A stretch of 64,000 bases of DNA. Origin: Azospirillum picis. GTDB lineage: Bacteria; Pseudomonadota; Alphaproteobacteria; Azospirillales; Azospirillaceae. The DNA is taken from positions 62,001 through 126,000 of the forward strand of contig NZ_JAGINO010000016.1 of assembly GCF_017876115.1 (NCBI RefSeq), in the 5' to 3' direction. Below the pieces are notes generated by a model that searched no databases, was not told where the DNA came from, and was given only the letters and a program-made list of their open reading frames with translations. This document shows, one piece after another, positions 30,719 to 38,521 of the stretch. The number at the start of each line of letters is the position of its first letter. Within the stretch, counting starts at the first letter, position 1. The translations under genes and the position numbers were made by a program.

Positions 30719-31042
30719 ATGAGCGACGATACCGGCACCGGTCGCATGCCCCTGCGGCTGGTCATCCACGCGCCGACCCCGGCGGCGCTGGAACGGGCTC
30801 GCAACAACGCCCGCAACCTGTTGAAGGCACGGCCGGACGCCGAGGTGCGGATCGTCGTCAATGCCGGCGCGGTCGCGGCGGCGCTCGACACCCCCGACGG
30901 CGACACCGATGGGCTGCTGCGGGTTTGCGGCAACACGCTGGGCAGGCTCGGCCGCAGTGCCGGCGGCCTGACGGTGGTCGCCGCCGGCGTGCTCGACATC
31001 GCCGAGGCGCAGGCGGCCGGCTGGGGCTACATGCGGGCCTGA
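30719..31042 (+). CDS. DsrE-like small protein
   Basis: This 107-residue soluble protein has the DsrE/DsrF-like alpha/beta fold: LRLVIHAPTPAALERARNNA, EVRIVVNAGAVAAAL, then one conserved cysteine in LLRVCGNTLGRLG and a final VVAAGVLDIAEAQAAGWGY. DsrE-type proteins bind and relay sulfur or act in small-molecule trafficking; many stand-alone members are uncharacterised. The ATG at 30719 has GGAAAG about 9 bases upstream. A GTG at 30710, overlapping the stop of the preceding gene, is an alternative. Pairing with a binding protein suggests linked function. Confidence 0.75.
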   Translation: MSDDTGTGRMPLRLVIHAPTPAALERARNNARNLLKARPDAEVRIVVNAGAVAAALDTPDGDTDGLLRVCGNTLGRLGRSAGGLTVVAAGVLDIAEAQAAGWGYMRA

Positions 31043-31067
31043 ATGGCGACCGCCCCGCCGCGCCTTA

Positions 31068-31167
31068 GAGTCCATCTGGTGCTTTTTGAGGCACCAGACA
31101 GACTCTTAGTTTTTGGTCTTCCGTGTGATTCACGTTTCAAGCGATACCGCTTGAAACGATCACACTC
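31068..31167. repeat. Dispersed palindromic intergenic element, copy 2, with two hairpins
   Basis: The right part (31113-31167, read on the minus strand) matches 82-136 at 43 of 55 positions. It has a perfect stem GTTTCAAGCG / CGCTTGAAAC (31134-31143, 31148-31157) around a 4-base loop. The left part (31068-31105) is a second hairpin with arms GAGTC...TCTGGTGC and GCACCAGA...GACTC around TTTTTGAG. The element fills the gap between the convergent DsrE-like and ispE genes and ends in the ispE stop codon region. The hairpins may also end transcription. Confidence 0.75.
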
Positions 31168-32246
31168 TAGCCCACGCCCCATCCTCCGGTATCGGGGAAG
31201 GGCGCGGCCGGCGGCGGCAGCGCTGCCGTGGCATCGGGTGTGATGCCACGGGGCAGCGCCGGCGCGTCGGCGGGCGCGGGACGCAGGCGCGTCGCCCTGA
31301 CCCACCAGCGCGGTTCGGCCGCCGCGATGGCCGCTGCTGCGGCCTCGGCGGCCACCGCCGTTGCGTAGAGCCCGAAGGCGGTGGCACCGCTGCCGGACAG
31401 GCGGGCCAGCAGGCAGCCGGCGCTGCGCTCCAGCGCCGCCAGCACGTCGGCGATCACCGGCGCGACGGTCAGCGCCGGGGCGGTCAGGTCGTTGCCGCGC
31501 TCGGCGAGACGGGCGGCGAGGCCGGCGGCGTCGGTCGGCCGGCTGGAGAAGCGGGCTGGGGCAGAGAAGCCGGCGCCGCTCGCCGCCCGCGCCTTGAACA
31601 CGGCCGGCGTGGGGACCGGCACGCCGGGATTGGCGAGCACGACATGGGTTTCCGGCAGCTCGGGCGCCTCGTCCAGGAGATCGCCGATGCCGCCGAAGTA
31701 GCAGCTCCGGCCGGCGACGCAGACCGGCACGTCGGCGCCCAGCCCGGCGGCGACCGCGAATAGTGACGGGTCGTCGGCCGGCACCCCCCACAGCCGCGCC
31801 AGCGCCCGTAGGCAGGCCGCCGCGTCCGCCGAGCCGCCGCCGATGCCGGAGGCGACCGGCAGCGCCTTGGACAGGGCGATCATCACGTCCGCCTCCCGTC
31901 CGAGGCGCCGGGCCAGGGCATGAGCGGCACGGATCACGAGGTTGGTCGCCGGATTCTCCCCCATCAGCGCCGTGCCGAAGGGGCCGGAGATCGTCAGTCG
32001 CGGCCCCGGCTGCGGCAGCCCGGCGCCGCGCAGCGCCACCCGGGCCGCTCCCGGAGCAAGCGTGATGGTATCGCCGAACTCGGCGAAGGCGACGAGGCTG
32101 TCGAGTTCATGATAGCCGTCGGCACGCCGTCCGGTGACATGAAGGTAGAGATTCAGCTTGGCCGGCGCGGCCTCGACGATGGGAGTGCCAGTGGAGTTGC
32201 CAGTGGAGGTGCCGGTGGAGGTGTCGGTCAGGGGGGCCGATGCCAT
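31167..32246 (-). CDS. ispE: 4-diphosphocytidyl-2-C-methyl-D-erythritol kinase
   Basis: IspE phosphorylates CDP-methylerythritol in the MEP pathway to isoprenoids. The protein is a GHMP kinase: PAKLNLYLHVTGRRADGYHE near the start, the ATP loop LPVASGIGGGSADAAACLR, and RLSGSGATAFGLY near the end. At 359 residues it is longer than E. coli IspE. The extra length lies in an N-terminal Ser/Thr/Gly repeat (TDTSTGTSTGNSTGTP) and a Pro/Ala-rich tail of about 50 residues. The TAG stop lies at the edge of a palindromic repeat element, which may have supplied the end of the gene. Confidence 0.95.
   Translation of the reverse strand: MASAPLTDTSTGTSTGNSTGTPIVEAAPAKLNLYLHVTGRRADGYHELDSLVAFAEFGDTITLAPGAARVALRGAGLPQPGPRLTISGPFGTALMGENPATNLVIRAAHALARRLGREADVMIALSKALPVASGIGGGSADAAACLRALARLWGVPADDPSLFAVAAGLGADVPVCVAGRSCYFGGIGDLLDEAPELPETHVVLANPGVPVPTPAVFKARAASGAGFSAPARFSSRPTDAAGLAARLAERGNDLTAPALTVAPVIADVLAALERSAGCLLARLSGSGATAFGLYATAVAAEAAAAAIAAAEPRWWVRATRLRPAPADAPALPRGITPDATAALPPPAAPFPDTGGWGVG
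32186..32233 (-). repeat. 12-bp tandem repeat in the ispE N-terminus
   Basis: Four in-phase copies of a 12-mer (TGCCAGTGGAGT, TGCCAGTGGAGG, TGCCGGTGGAGG, TGTCGGTCAGGG on the plus strand) encode STG(T/N)-type units just after the ispE start. The catalytic domain begins after the repeat, so copy number should be neutral for activity. Confidence 0.85.
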
Positions 32247-32362
32247 GGGTTCCGATCCGATGGAGCGCGACGACGGCCCTTCTCTCGCACCGATCCTCCG
32301 GAGCGGCAAGAGAGGATGCGCCAGGAGAGGATGCCGCAGCAGAGGATGTTGCCGGTGGCCCG

Positions 32363-32917
32363 TCAGAGCGACGCCGCCAGTTCCTTCACCAGGGCCTCGC
32401 CCATCGGCCAGGGACCATGGCCGCTGGCGGGGTTGATGTGGCCGGCATCGCCGGCGTCGATGAAGTCGGCACCCCACAGCGCCGCGAAGGCGCAGGCCCG
32501 CGCCGCGGGGCAGTAGGGATCGTTGCGGCTGCCGACGACCAGGGCCGGGAAGGGCAGGGGGGCGGTCGGCACCGGGGCGAAGCCGTGCACCTCCGGTGGG
32601 GTGTGGTCGGGCGATTCGACATCGGGCGGGGCGACCAGGAGGGCGGCCGCAACCTTGCCGGTCGTCGCATCCGTCGCCGTGGCGGCCCAATGCGCGACCA
32701 GGATGCAGGCCAGGCTGTGGGCGACCAGGACCACCTGGCCGGGAGCCGCCCGGACCGCCTCGTCCAAACGAGACGACCAGTCTTCCAGGGCCGGCGCATC
32801 CCAGTTCCCGAACTGCACGCGGGACAGTGCCGGCAGACGGTCCTGAAGCCAGCTCTGCCAGTGCTCGGGTCCGGAATTGCCCAAGCCCGGAAGGATCAGG
32901 ACGGCAGGCTGCGTCAT
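32363..32917 (-). CDS. RBBP9/YdeN-type serine hydrolase
   Basis: This 184-residue alpha/beta hydrolase matches the RBBP9/YdeN family. It has VLILPGLGNSGPEHWQSWLQ at the start, the nucleophile elbow AHSLA, DPYCPAARA near the acid position and DAGHINPASGHGPWP holding the likely histidine. Members are small cytosolic serine hydrolases of mostly unknown substrate. The ATG at 32917 follows GAAAGA. It lies upstream of ispE on the same strand, about 115 bases away. Confidence 0.87.
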   Translation of the reverse strand: MTQPAVLILPGLGNSGPEHWQSWLQDRLPALSRVQFGNWDAPALEDWSSRLDEAVRAAPGQVVLVAHSLACILVAHWAATATDATTGKVAAALLVAPPDVESPDHTPPEVHGFAPVPTAPLPFPALVVGSRNDPYCPAARACAFAALWGADFIDAGDAGHINPASGHGPWPMGEALVKELAASL

Positions 32918-33019
32918 TCTTTCAACCCCGTGATCGTGTCCGTCGCGCAAGGTATCAGCCTGCCGGTACGGGGCAAGCGGGTGCGTCGACCGGCCGCCGC
33001 TTGCCCGGCGGTGCTGCGC

Positions 33020-33817
33020 TCAGACCGGCGGACAGGACTGGGTGTTCGGCGGCTCGCCGCCGGTGCGGGCGTTGCTGCTGCGCGCGGCGGGCGCTACACC
33101 GCCCGGCAGCGGCACGATCAGCCGCCGCTTGACCGGTTGCTGCGCGGCGCGGCGCGACACCCCGGCGAAGATCTGCTTGGATGCCTCGATCATCGTCACG
33201 CCGGCGAACGCCTTGAACCAGCGCCCGCCGACCTCCTCCCACGCCGGTGCGGTCTTCTGCAGGAAGTGCGAGCGGAGCGGGGGGATGAACAGGGCGTGGC
33301 CGGTGCGCTCCGGCACGAACATGGTGTCGCGCAGAACCTGCTTCAGTTGCGAGGCCGAATAGGGAAAGCCGTGGCCGAACGGCGTCCAGTCGGCGCGTGC
33401 CCACAGGCCGCGGCGGTTGGGCACCACCGCCAGGACCCTGCCGCCACCGGCCAGGACCCGCCAGATTTCCCGCATCATCGGGCGGAGCTGCTCTGTGCCC
33501 TCCAGGCCATGGACCAGCAGCACGCGGTCGATGGTGTTGTCGCCGAAGGGAAGGTCCGCCTCGTCGCCGAGGGCCACCATGCCCGGCCCTTCCACCGGCC
33601 AGAAGCTGACGCCCTGGCTGGCCGGCATCACCGCCATCACGCGGTCGGCTTCGCCGATGAAGGGGCGCAGGTACGGCGTGGTGAAGCCGACGCCGAGGAC
33701 GATCTGGTCGCGCAGGTCCGGCCAGATCTGGCGGATGCGGCGACGGATCATCCGCTGGGCGGTCCTGCCCAATCCGGACTCGTAGAACTCCCTCAGATCG
33801 ACGATATCGGTGTACAT
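33020..33817 (-). CDS. Class I SAM-dependent methyltransferase
   Basis: This 265-residue protein has a methyltransferase-11-like core: DLREFYESGLGRTAQRMIRR at the start, the weakly conserved SAM motif VLGVGFTTPYL, ALGDEADLPFGDNTIDRVLL (motif for the catalytic region) and IWRVLAGGGRVLAVVPNRRG. Alphaproteobacterial relatives are often next to gloB, as here. The substrate is unknown. It is divergent from gloB with a 54-base spacer, so the promoters must overlap. The Arg/Pro-rich tail is not part of the fold. Confidence 0.85.
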   Translation of the reverse strand: MYTDIVDLREFYESGLGRTAQRMIRRRIRQIWPDLRDQIVLGVGFTTPYLRPFIGEADRVMAVMPASQGVSFWPVEGPGMVALGDEADLPFGDNTIDRVLLVHGLEGTEQLRPMMREIWRVLAGGGRVLAVVPNRRGLWARADWTPFGHGFPYSASQLKQVLRDTMFVPERTGHALFIPPLRSHFLQKTAPAWEEVGGRWFKAFAGVTMIEASKQIFAGVSRRAAQQPVKRRLIVPLPGGVAPAARSSNARTGGEPPNTQSCPPV

Positions 33818-33871
33818 GGTATCCCAGCGTAACACGGGTTTCGTATCGCAACAGCAGGGGAGTCCGCTGCC

Positions 33872-34639
33872 GTGGAGGTCATTCTCGTTCCGGCTTTCGC
33901 CGACAACTATATCTATGTGCTGCGCGACGCGGCATCCGGCAAGGTCGGCGTGGTCGATCCGGGAGAGGCAGGCCCGGTTCAGGCAGCGTTGGAGCGTCGC
34001 GGCTGGACGCTGACCCACATCCTGCTCACCCACCACCACGACGACCATATCGGCGGCGCCGCGGAACTGAAGGCGCGGTATCGTGCCACGGTGATCGGTG
34101 CCCGGGCCGACGCGCACCGCATCCCCGATCTCGACGTCGCGCTCGGCGACGGCGACCGAACCATGTTCGGCGAACAGACGGCGCGCGTGATGGCGGTGCC
34201 CGGCCATACCAGCGGCCACATCGCCTTCTGGTTCGAGGGAGCCGAGTCGCTGTTTTGCGGCGATACCCTGTTCTCGCTGGGCTGCGGCCGCCTCTTCGAG
34301 GGAACCCCGGCCCAGATGTGGCAGTCCCTGCAGGACCTGCGCGCCCTCTCGCCGTCGACGCGGATCTATTGCGGGCATGAATACACCCTGTCCAACGGCC
34401 GTTTCGCATTGACGGTCGACCCCGACAACGGCGCCCTGCGCGAGAGAATGGATGAGGTCACGGCATTGCGGGACCGCGGCCAGCCGACCATTCCCACCAC
34501 GATCGGGCTGGAACGCCGCACCAACCCGTTCCTGCGCGCCGACGATCCCGCCGTGCAGGCGGCGGTCGGGATGGCCGGCGTCCCGGCGGTGGAGGTATTC
34601 GCCGAACTGCGCCGCCGCAAGGACCATTTCCGCGGGTGA
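33872..34639 (+). CDS. gloB: Hydroxyacylglutathione hydrolase (glyoxalase II)
   Basis: GloB hydrolyses S-lactoylglutathione to lactate and glutathione, the second step of methylglyoxal removal. This 255-residue metallo-beta-lactamase-fold protein has the metal site THHHDDH, the second histidine in VPGHTSGH, the bridging aspartate in LFCGDTLFSLGCGRLFEGT, and IYCGHEYT. The C-terminal substrate-binding part (NGALRERMDEV, RTNPFLRADDP) is typical. The start is GTG, with AGGGGAG upstream. A GST-like gene follows in the same direction. Confidence 0.95.
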   Translation: MEVILVPAFADNYIYVLRDAASGKVGVVDPGEAGPVQAALERRGWTLTHILLTHHHDDHIGGAAELKARYRATVIGARADAHRIPDLDVALGDGDRTMFGEQTARVMAVPGHTSGHIAFWFEGAESLFCGDTLFSLGCGRLFEGTPAQMWQSLQDLRALSPSTRIYCGHEYTLSNGRFALTVDPDNGALRERMDEVTALRDRGQPTIPTTIGLERRTNPFLRADDPAVQAAVGMAGVPAVEVFAELRRRKDHFRG

Positions 34640-34688
34640 GGACCACCCAACCCCGCCGACACTCGCGATCCACAGGAAGGAAAAGCCG

Positions 34689-35294
34689 ATGATGAAGCTG
34701 CGCTGGAGCGCCACTTCGCCCTATGTGCGCAAAGTGATGATGGTGGTGATCGAACGTGGGTTGGCGGATCTGGTGGAACGGGTTCCCACCGATCCCTGGT
34801 CGGCGGACACCGACCTGCCGGAGGACAATCCCCTGGGGAAGGTCCCGGCCCTGACGCTGGAGACGGGAACCACGCTGTTCGACAGCCCGGTGATCGTCGA
34901 GTATCTCGATTCGCTGGGAGATCGGCCGCCGCTGCTGCCACCCGCCGGCCCGGCCCGCTGGGCGGCGCTGCGCCTCCAGGCGGTTGCCGACGGCATCTGC
35001 GACGCGGCGATCCTGCGCCGGCTGGAGGCGCAGCGTCCTGACGGGGAGAAGTCCGCCACCTGGATGGAGCGCCAGCGCCGCGCGGTCGCCCGTGCACTCG
35101 ACCTGCTGGAATCCGAAGCGCCGAGCCTGGACGGCGACCTGACCATCGGCACGCTGTCGGTGCTGGTGGCGCTTGGCTACCTCGATTTCCGCTTCGGGCA
35201 CGAGGATTGGCGCGCCGGACGGCCGGCGCTTGCCGCATGGCACGAAGCGGCGGCGGACCGCGACAGCGTCCGCGCGACGGCGCCGCCGGCGTAA
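34689..35294 (+). CDS. Glutathione S-transferase family protein
   Basis: This 201-residue protein has the thioredoxin-like GST N-terminal domain (MKLRWSATSPYVRKVMMVVI, NPLGKVPALTLETG, LFDSPVIVEYLDSLG) and an all-helical C-terminal domain with LTIGTLSVLVALGYLDFRFG. The SPYVRK start resembles bacterial GSTs that use Ser rather than Tyr or Cys. AGGAAGGA precedes the ATG. It lies 49 bases after gloB and may share its transcript, which fits glutathione-linked detoxification. Confidence 0.9.
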   Translation: MMKLRWSATSPYVRKVMMVVIERGLADLVERVPTDPWSADTDLPEDNPLGKVPALTLETGTTLFDSPVIVEYLDSLGDRPPLLPPAGPARWAALRLQAVADGICDAAILRRLEAQRPDGEKSATWMERQRRAVARALDLLESEAPSLDGDLTIGTLSVLVALGYLDFRFGHEDWRAGRPALAAWHEAAADRDSVRATAPPA

Positions 35295-35727
35295 GGTCCG
35301 GGGCTGGTTTTCCGGGAGCGGCCTTCAAAGCCTTCCGGCACAGCCGGCCAGTTCCCGGGCCGGCTGTGCCGCAGTGCCTCGCGTGACTATAGTGCGCTCG
35401 GCTTAGAGGAAAGGTGAAGTCCAGGCAGGCCCCGGACCGTCTTCCGAAGCACAAATATCCCGAACGGCAAGCAATCCGCGGCTGAAATTCCCTGGGGCGG
35501 GGACCAAGTCGCCGTCGGCTGCATTTACATTTCATTCACCATGAGCGGCCGCGCATCTCCCTGCGATGCCCATGCTCCGCCACGCGCGACATCGCTTCGA
35601 TTGTGCGTCGCGAAAACTTCATCGAACCGTCACCGATTCATGCAAACAGAGGCGCTACCCATGGCGTGGCCGGCATGCGGAGAACCGCAAGGCCGGTTCC
35701 GCGAACCTTCAGCCACGGGTGGCCCAC
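35295..35727. other. Intergenic region upstream of the long chemoreceptor
   Basis: These 433 bases contain a strong hairpin just after the GST gene and then a less structured, somewhat A+T-richer stretch (about 35440-35560) that probably carries the chemoreceptor promoter. The chemoreceptor frame is open back to 35566, but that stretch lacks coding character and normal receptor sequence. I see no further gene. Confidence 0.5.
35337..35370. terminator. Perfect 13-bp hairpin after the GST gene
   Basis: GGCACAGCCGGCC and GGCCGGCTGTGCC form a perfect 13-bp stem with an 8-base loop, 43 bases after the GST stop. No U-tract follows, so it may block 3' exonucleases or terminate inefficiently. Confidence 0.5.
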
Positions 35728-38343
35728 ATGGCAGAGCGCATCGACCCGCGCCGGCGGTCCGGCATCAAGTCGAAGATGCTGATCGCCTTCGGTACCGTGG
35801 CGGCCCTGCCCTGCATCGCCGCCGTGGTCGGCTGGATGTCCTACGGGGCGGTCAAGGACCATGTCGCCGACATCACCGGCACGCAGGTTCCGGTGCTGAG
35901 CGCCGCGCACGGGCTGGCCACCACCACCGCCCGGGTGCTGGCGATCGGGCCGCTGATCGATGCGGCCTCGTCCGACGCGGATCTCGCCCGGCTTCGCGGC
36001 GAGGCCGACGCGCAACGCACCGGGCTGGACGCGCAACTCGCCAGGCTTGCCGGCGGCTATGCCGTTCCGGAAGCCGCGGGCGCCGCCCGGATCGCGGAGC
36101 TGACGACAACCGCGCGCTCGCTGCTCGGCACCGTCGACGCGCTGGGGGCGGCCACCGGCCGCCGCCTGGCGCTTCAGGAGCGGCGCAGCGCCCGGCTGGC
36201 CGAGCTGAGCGAGATCCATGCCCGGCTGCTTGCCGCCCTGAGACCTGACATGCAGGCCTCGCGCGAGCAGTTGGCCAACGCCATCGCCGCCATGGTCGAG
36301 GCGACGTCCCAATCCTCCGCCGCCATCGGCGGTGAACTCGGCCAGACCGTCATCCCGCTGTTCCAGTTGCGCGGGGCCGCCTCGGCGCTGACCAAGTCGC
36401 TGTTGATCGGCGCCTTCGAGACCGACCGTTCCAAGGTGATGTCGCTGTCGACCGACTTCGACTCGGCGGCATCCGACCTGCAGGGGGCGCTGCGCCCGCT
36501 CGCCCGGAGCGAGGCCGCGGCCCCGGTGATCGCGGCGATGAACGAGCTTGCGGCCTATGGCGGCGATGGCGAGCAGAACGTCTACATGCGCCGCGTGCGC
36601 CAGCTCGACCCGACCGTCCCGCAGGCGGAAGCCCGCGCGATCGCCAACGGGCTGGCGGCCAGCGTCGACGACATCGTCCGGCTCGACCGCGACGCCAGCA
36701 CCCGCATGCTGCCGCTGATGCTGAACTCGCGCAGCCGCATCGCCGAGGCCGGCGGCGCCATCGAGACGCGCATGCAGGACCTGTCGACCAGCGTCGTGCC
36801 GGCGGCGCAGCAGCGCTACACCATCCTGAGCGGCCTGATGGCCGATGCCAACCTGCTGGCGGGAAAGCTGGCGGAAGCCGGCAACGCGGAAACCCCCGCT
36901 CGGCTGGCGGCACTCCGCCGCACGCTCGACCCGCTCGCGGAGGGGATGCGCAAGACCTTGGGCGAGGCGGGTGGCGATCTCGGCGATGCGGTCCCCACCC
37001 TGGCGGCGGCGCTGCTCGCGGCAGGGTTCGGCGACGACGGCATCCTGGCGCTGCGCGGCGGCGAGCTGGCGGCCTATGCCGAGAACGCCAGCCTGATCGA
37101 CGGCAATCGCCGCACCGGCGCCGCCTTGACCGCCATGGTCGACGAACTGGTCCAGTCGGCCGAGCATGCCACCGTCGAGGGCGCCGCGGCGGCCCACGCC
37201 GCGCTCGAGCGCACCAACGACGTCCAGATCCTGCTGGCCAGTTCCGGCGTGCTGCTGGCCGGCCTGATCGTCACCCTCTATGTCGGGCGCCGCGTGGTCG
37301 GCCGGATGGAGGCGCTGGCCGCGGCCATGCGCCGGGTTGCCGCCGGAGACCTCGCGGTGGACCTTAAGGCCGTCGGCAACGACGAGATCACCGACATGGC
37401 GGCGGCCCTCGACGTCTTCATCGCCAACGCCCGCTCGATGGACGAGGCGCGCGAGAAGGTCGAGGTGGAGCGGCGCAACGCCGCGTCGGCCCGCCGCACC
37501 AGCATGCTGGAGATCGCCGACCAGTTCGAGCGCAACGTGCTGAGCAGCGTGGAGACGCTGGCCGAGGCGGCCCGCGTGATGGCGGCACGGGCCCGGTCGC
37601 TGACCGACATCGCGGCCAACGCCAACGAGCGCGCTGACGCTGCGATGCAGCTCTCGGGCGAGATGGCGGCCGGCATCCAGCAGGTGGCGACCGCCGCGGC
37701 GGAGATTTCCCAGTCCATTACCGAGATCAGCCGCCGCACCGGCGAGTCGGCCCGCATCATCGGCGACACCGCGGCCGGCGCCGAACAGGTGAAGGCGACG
37801 GTGGCCGGCCTTTCGGCGACCGCCGGCGAGATCGGGGCCGTGGTCGGGCTGATCGACGAGATCGCCGGCCAGACCAACCTGCTGGCGCTGAACGCCACCA
37901 TCGAGGCGGCCCGAGCCGGCGAGGCGGGAAAAGGCTTCGCCGTGGTGGCTGGCGAGGTCAAGGCGCTGGCCGGCCAGACCGCCCAGGCAACCTCCGAGAT
38001 CGCCCGGCAGATCGCCGCGACGCAAAGCGCCAGCCGCCAGACCGCCGATGTCGTCGCCACCATGACCGGCAGCGTCCAGCGCATCGAATCGAACGCCTCG
38101 GCCATTGCCGCGGCGGTGGAGGAGCAGGCGACCATCACGTCGAGCATCGTCGACAGCACGCACCGGGTCGCGGTCGGAACGCAGGCGGCGTCGGACCATG
38201 TCGCCGGCCTGTCGGAGGCCGCGGCCAAGGTGCGAGCCCAGGCCGGGGACGTGCTGCAGGTCGCCGAAGGCCTGTCTCACGAGGCGACCAGCCTCGGGTC
38301 GGCGGTCAATCTCTTCCTTCAGGAAATCCGTGCTGCACGCTGA
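35728..38343 (+). CDS. Large methyl-accepting chemotaxis protein
   Basis: This 871-residue receptor has a first membrane helix at about residues 17-40 (MLIAFGTVAALPCIAAVVGW), a very large periplasmic region of roughly 460 residues rich in helices, a second membrane helix at about 500-522, a HAMP linker (RMEALAAAMRRVAAGDLAVD) and a cytoplasmic signalling domain. The tip AGQTNLLALNATIEAARAGE lies at about 711-730, followed by KGFAVVAGEVKALAGQTA. The periplasmic part resembles TorS-like double four-helix sensors. The ATG at 35728 has a weak GGGTGG upstream. The ligand is unknown. Confidence 0.92.
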   Translation: MAERIDPRRRSGIKSKMLIAFGTVAALPCIAAVVGWMSYGAVKDHVADITGTQVPVLSAAHGLATTTARVLAIGPLIDAASSDADLARLRGEADAQRTGLDAQLARLAGGYAVPEAAGAARIAELTTTARSLLGTVDALGAATGRRLALQERRSARLAELSEIHARLLAALRPDMQASREQLANAIAAMVEATSQSSAAIGGELGQTVIPLFQLRGAASALTKSLLIGAFETDRSKVMSLSTDFDSAASDLQGALRPLARSEAAAPVIAAMNELAAYGGDGEQNVYMRRVRQLDPTVPQAEARAIANGLAASVDDIVRLDRDASTRMLPLMLNSRSRIAEAGGAIETRMQDLSTSVVPAAQQRYTILSGLMADANLLAGKLAEAGNAETPARLAALRRTLDPLAEGMRKTLGEAGGDLGDAVPTLAAALLAAGFGDDGILALRGGELAAYAENASLIDGNRRTGAALTAMVDELVQSAEHATVEGAAAAHAALERTNDVQILLASSGVLLAGLIVTLYVGRRVVGRMEALAAAMRRVAAGDLAVDLKAVGNDEITDMAAALDVFIANARSMDEAREKVEVERRNAASARRTSMLEIADQFERNVLSSVETLAEAARVMAARARSLTDIAANANERADAAMQLSGEMAAGIQQVATAAAEISQSITEISRRTGESARIIGDTAAGAEQVKATVAGLSATAGEIGAVVGLIDEIAGQTNLLALNATIEAARAGEAGKGFAVVAGEVKALAGQTAQATSEIARQIAATQSASRQTADVVATMTGSVQRIESNASAIAAAVEEQATITSSIVDSTHRVAVGTQAASDHVAGLSEAAAKVRAQAGDVLQVAEGLSHEATSLGSAVNLFLQEIRAAR

Positions 38344-38370
38344 GCGTGCAGGCGTGAGCAGGGTGGGTCG

Positions 38371-38388
38371 GTTTCATAAAACTGACAC
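38371..38388 (+). promoter_or_regulatory. Pho box upstream of pstS
   Basis: GTTTCATAAAACTGACAC matches the PhoB consensus of two CTGTCAT-type repeats separated by 4 A/T-rich bases at 14 of 18 positions. It is the clearest A+T-rich motif in the spacer and lies about 134 bases upstream of the pstS start. It implies induction of pstSCAB by phosphate starvation through PhoB/PhoR. Confidence 0.78.
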
Positions 38389-38521
38389 GTAAACAAAACA
38401 AACCCGTCACCGGCGGTGGCTATGGTCACCGCGACGGAGAAGGCGGGTCGCGCCGTCCGGCCCAGGCCGGGCACTCATCAAACCCGACGACAACGTCCAA
38501 ACCTATCGGGAGTTTCTTGCC

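Noticed and set aside
35638..38280. 880-codon antisense frame opposite the chemoreceptor
   Set aside because: His/Gly/Arg-rich shadow typical of high-G+C antisense reading; no family resemblance.
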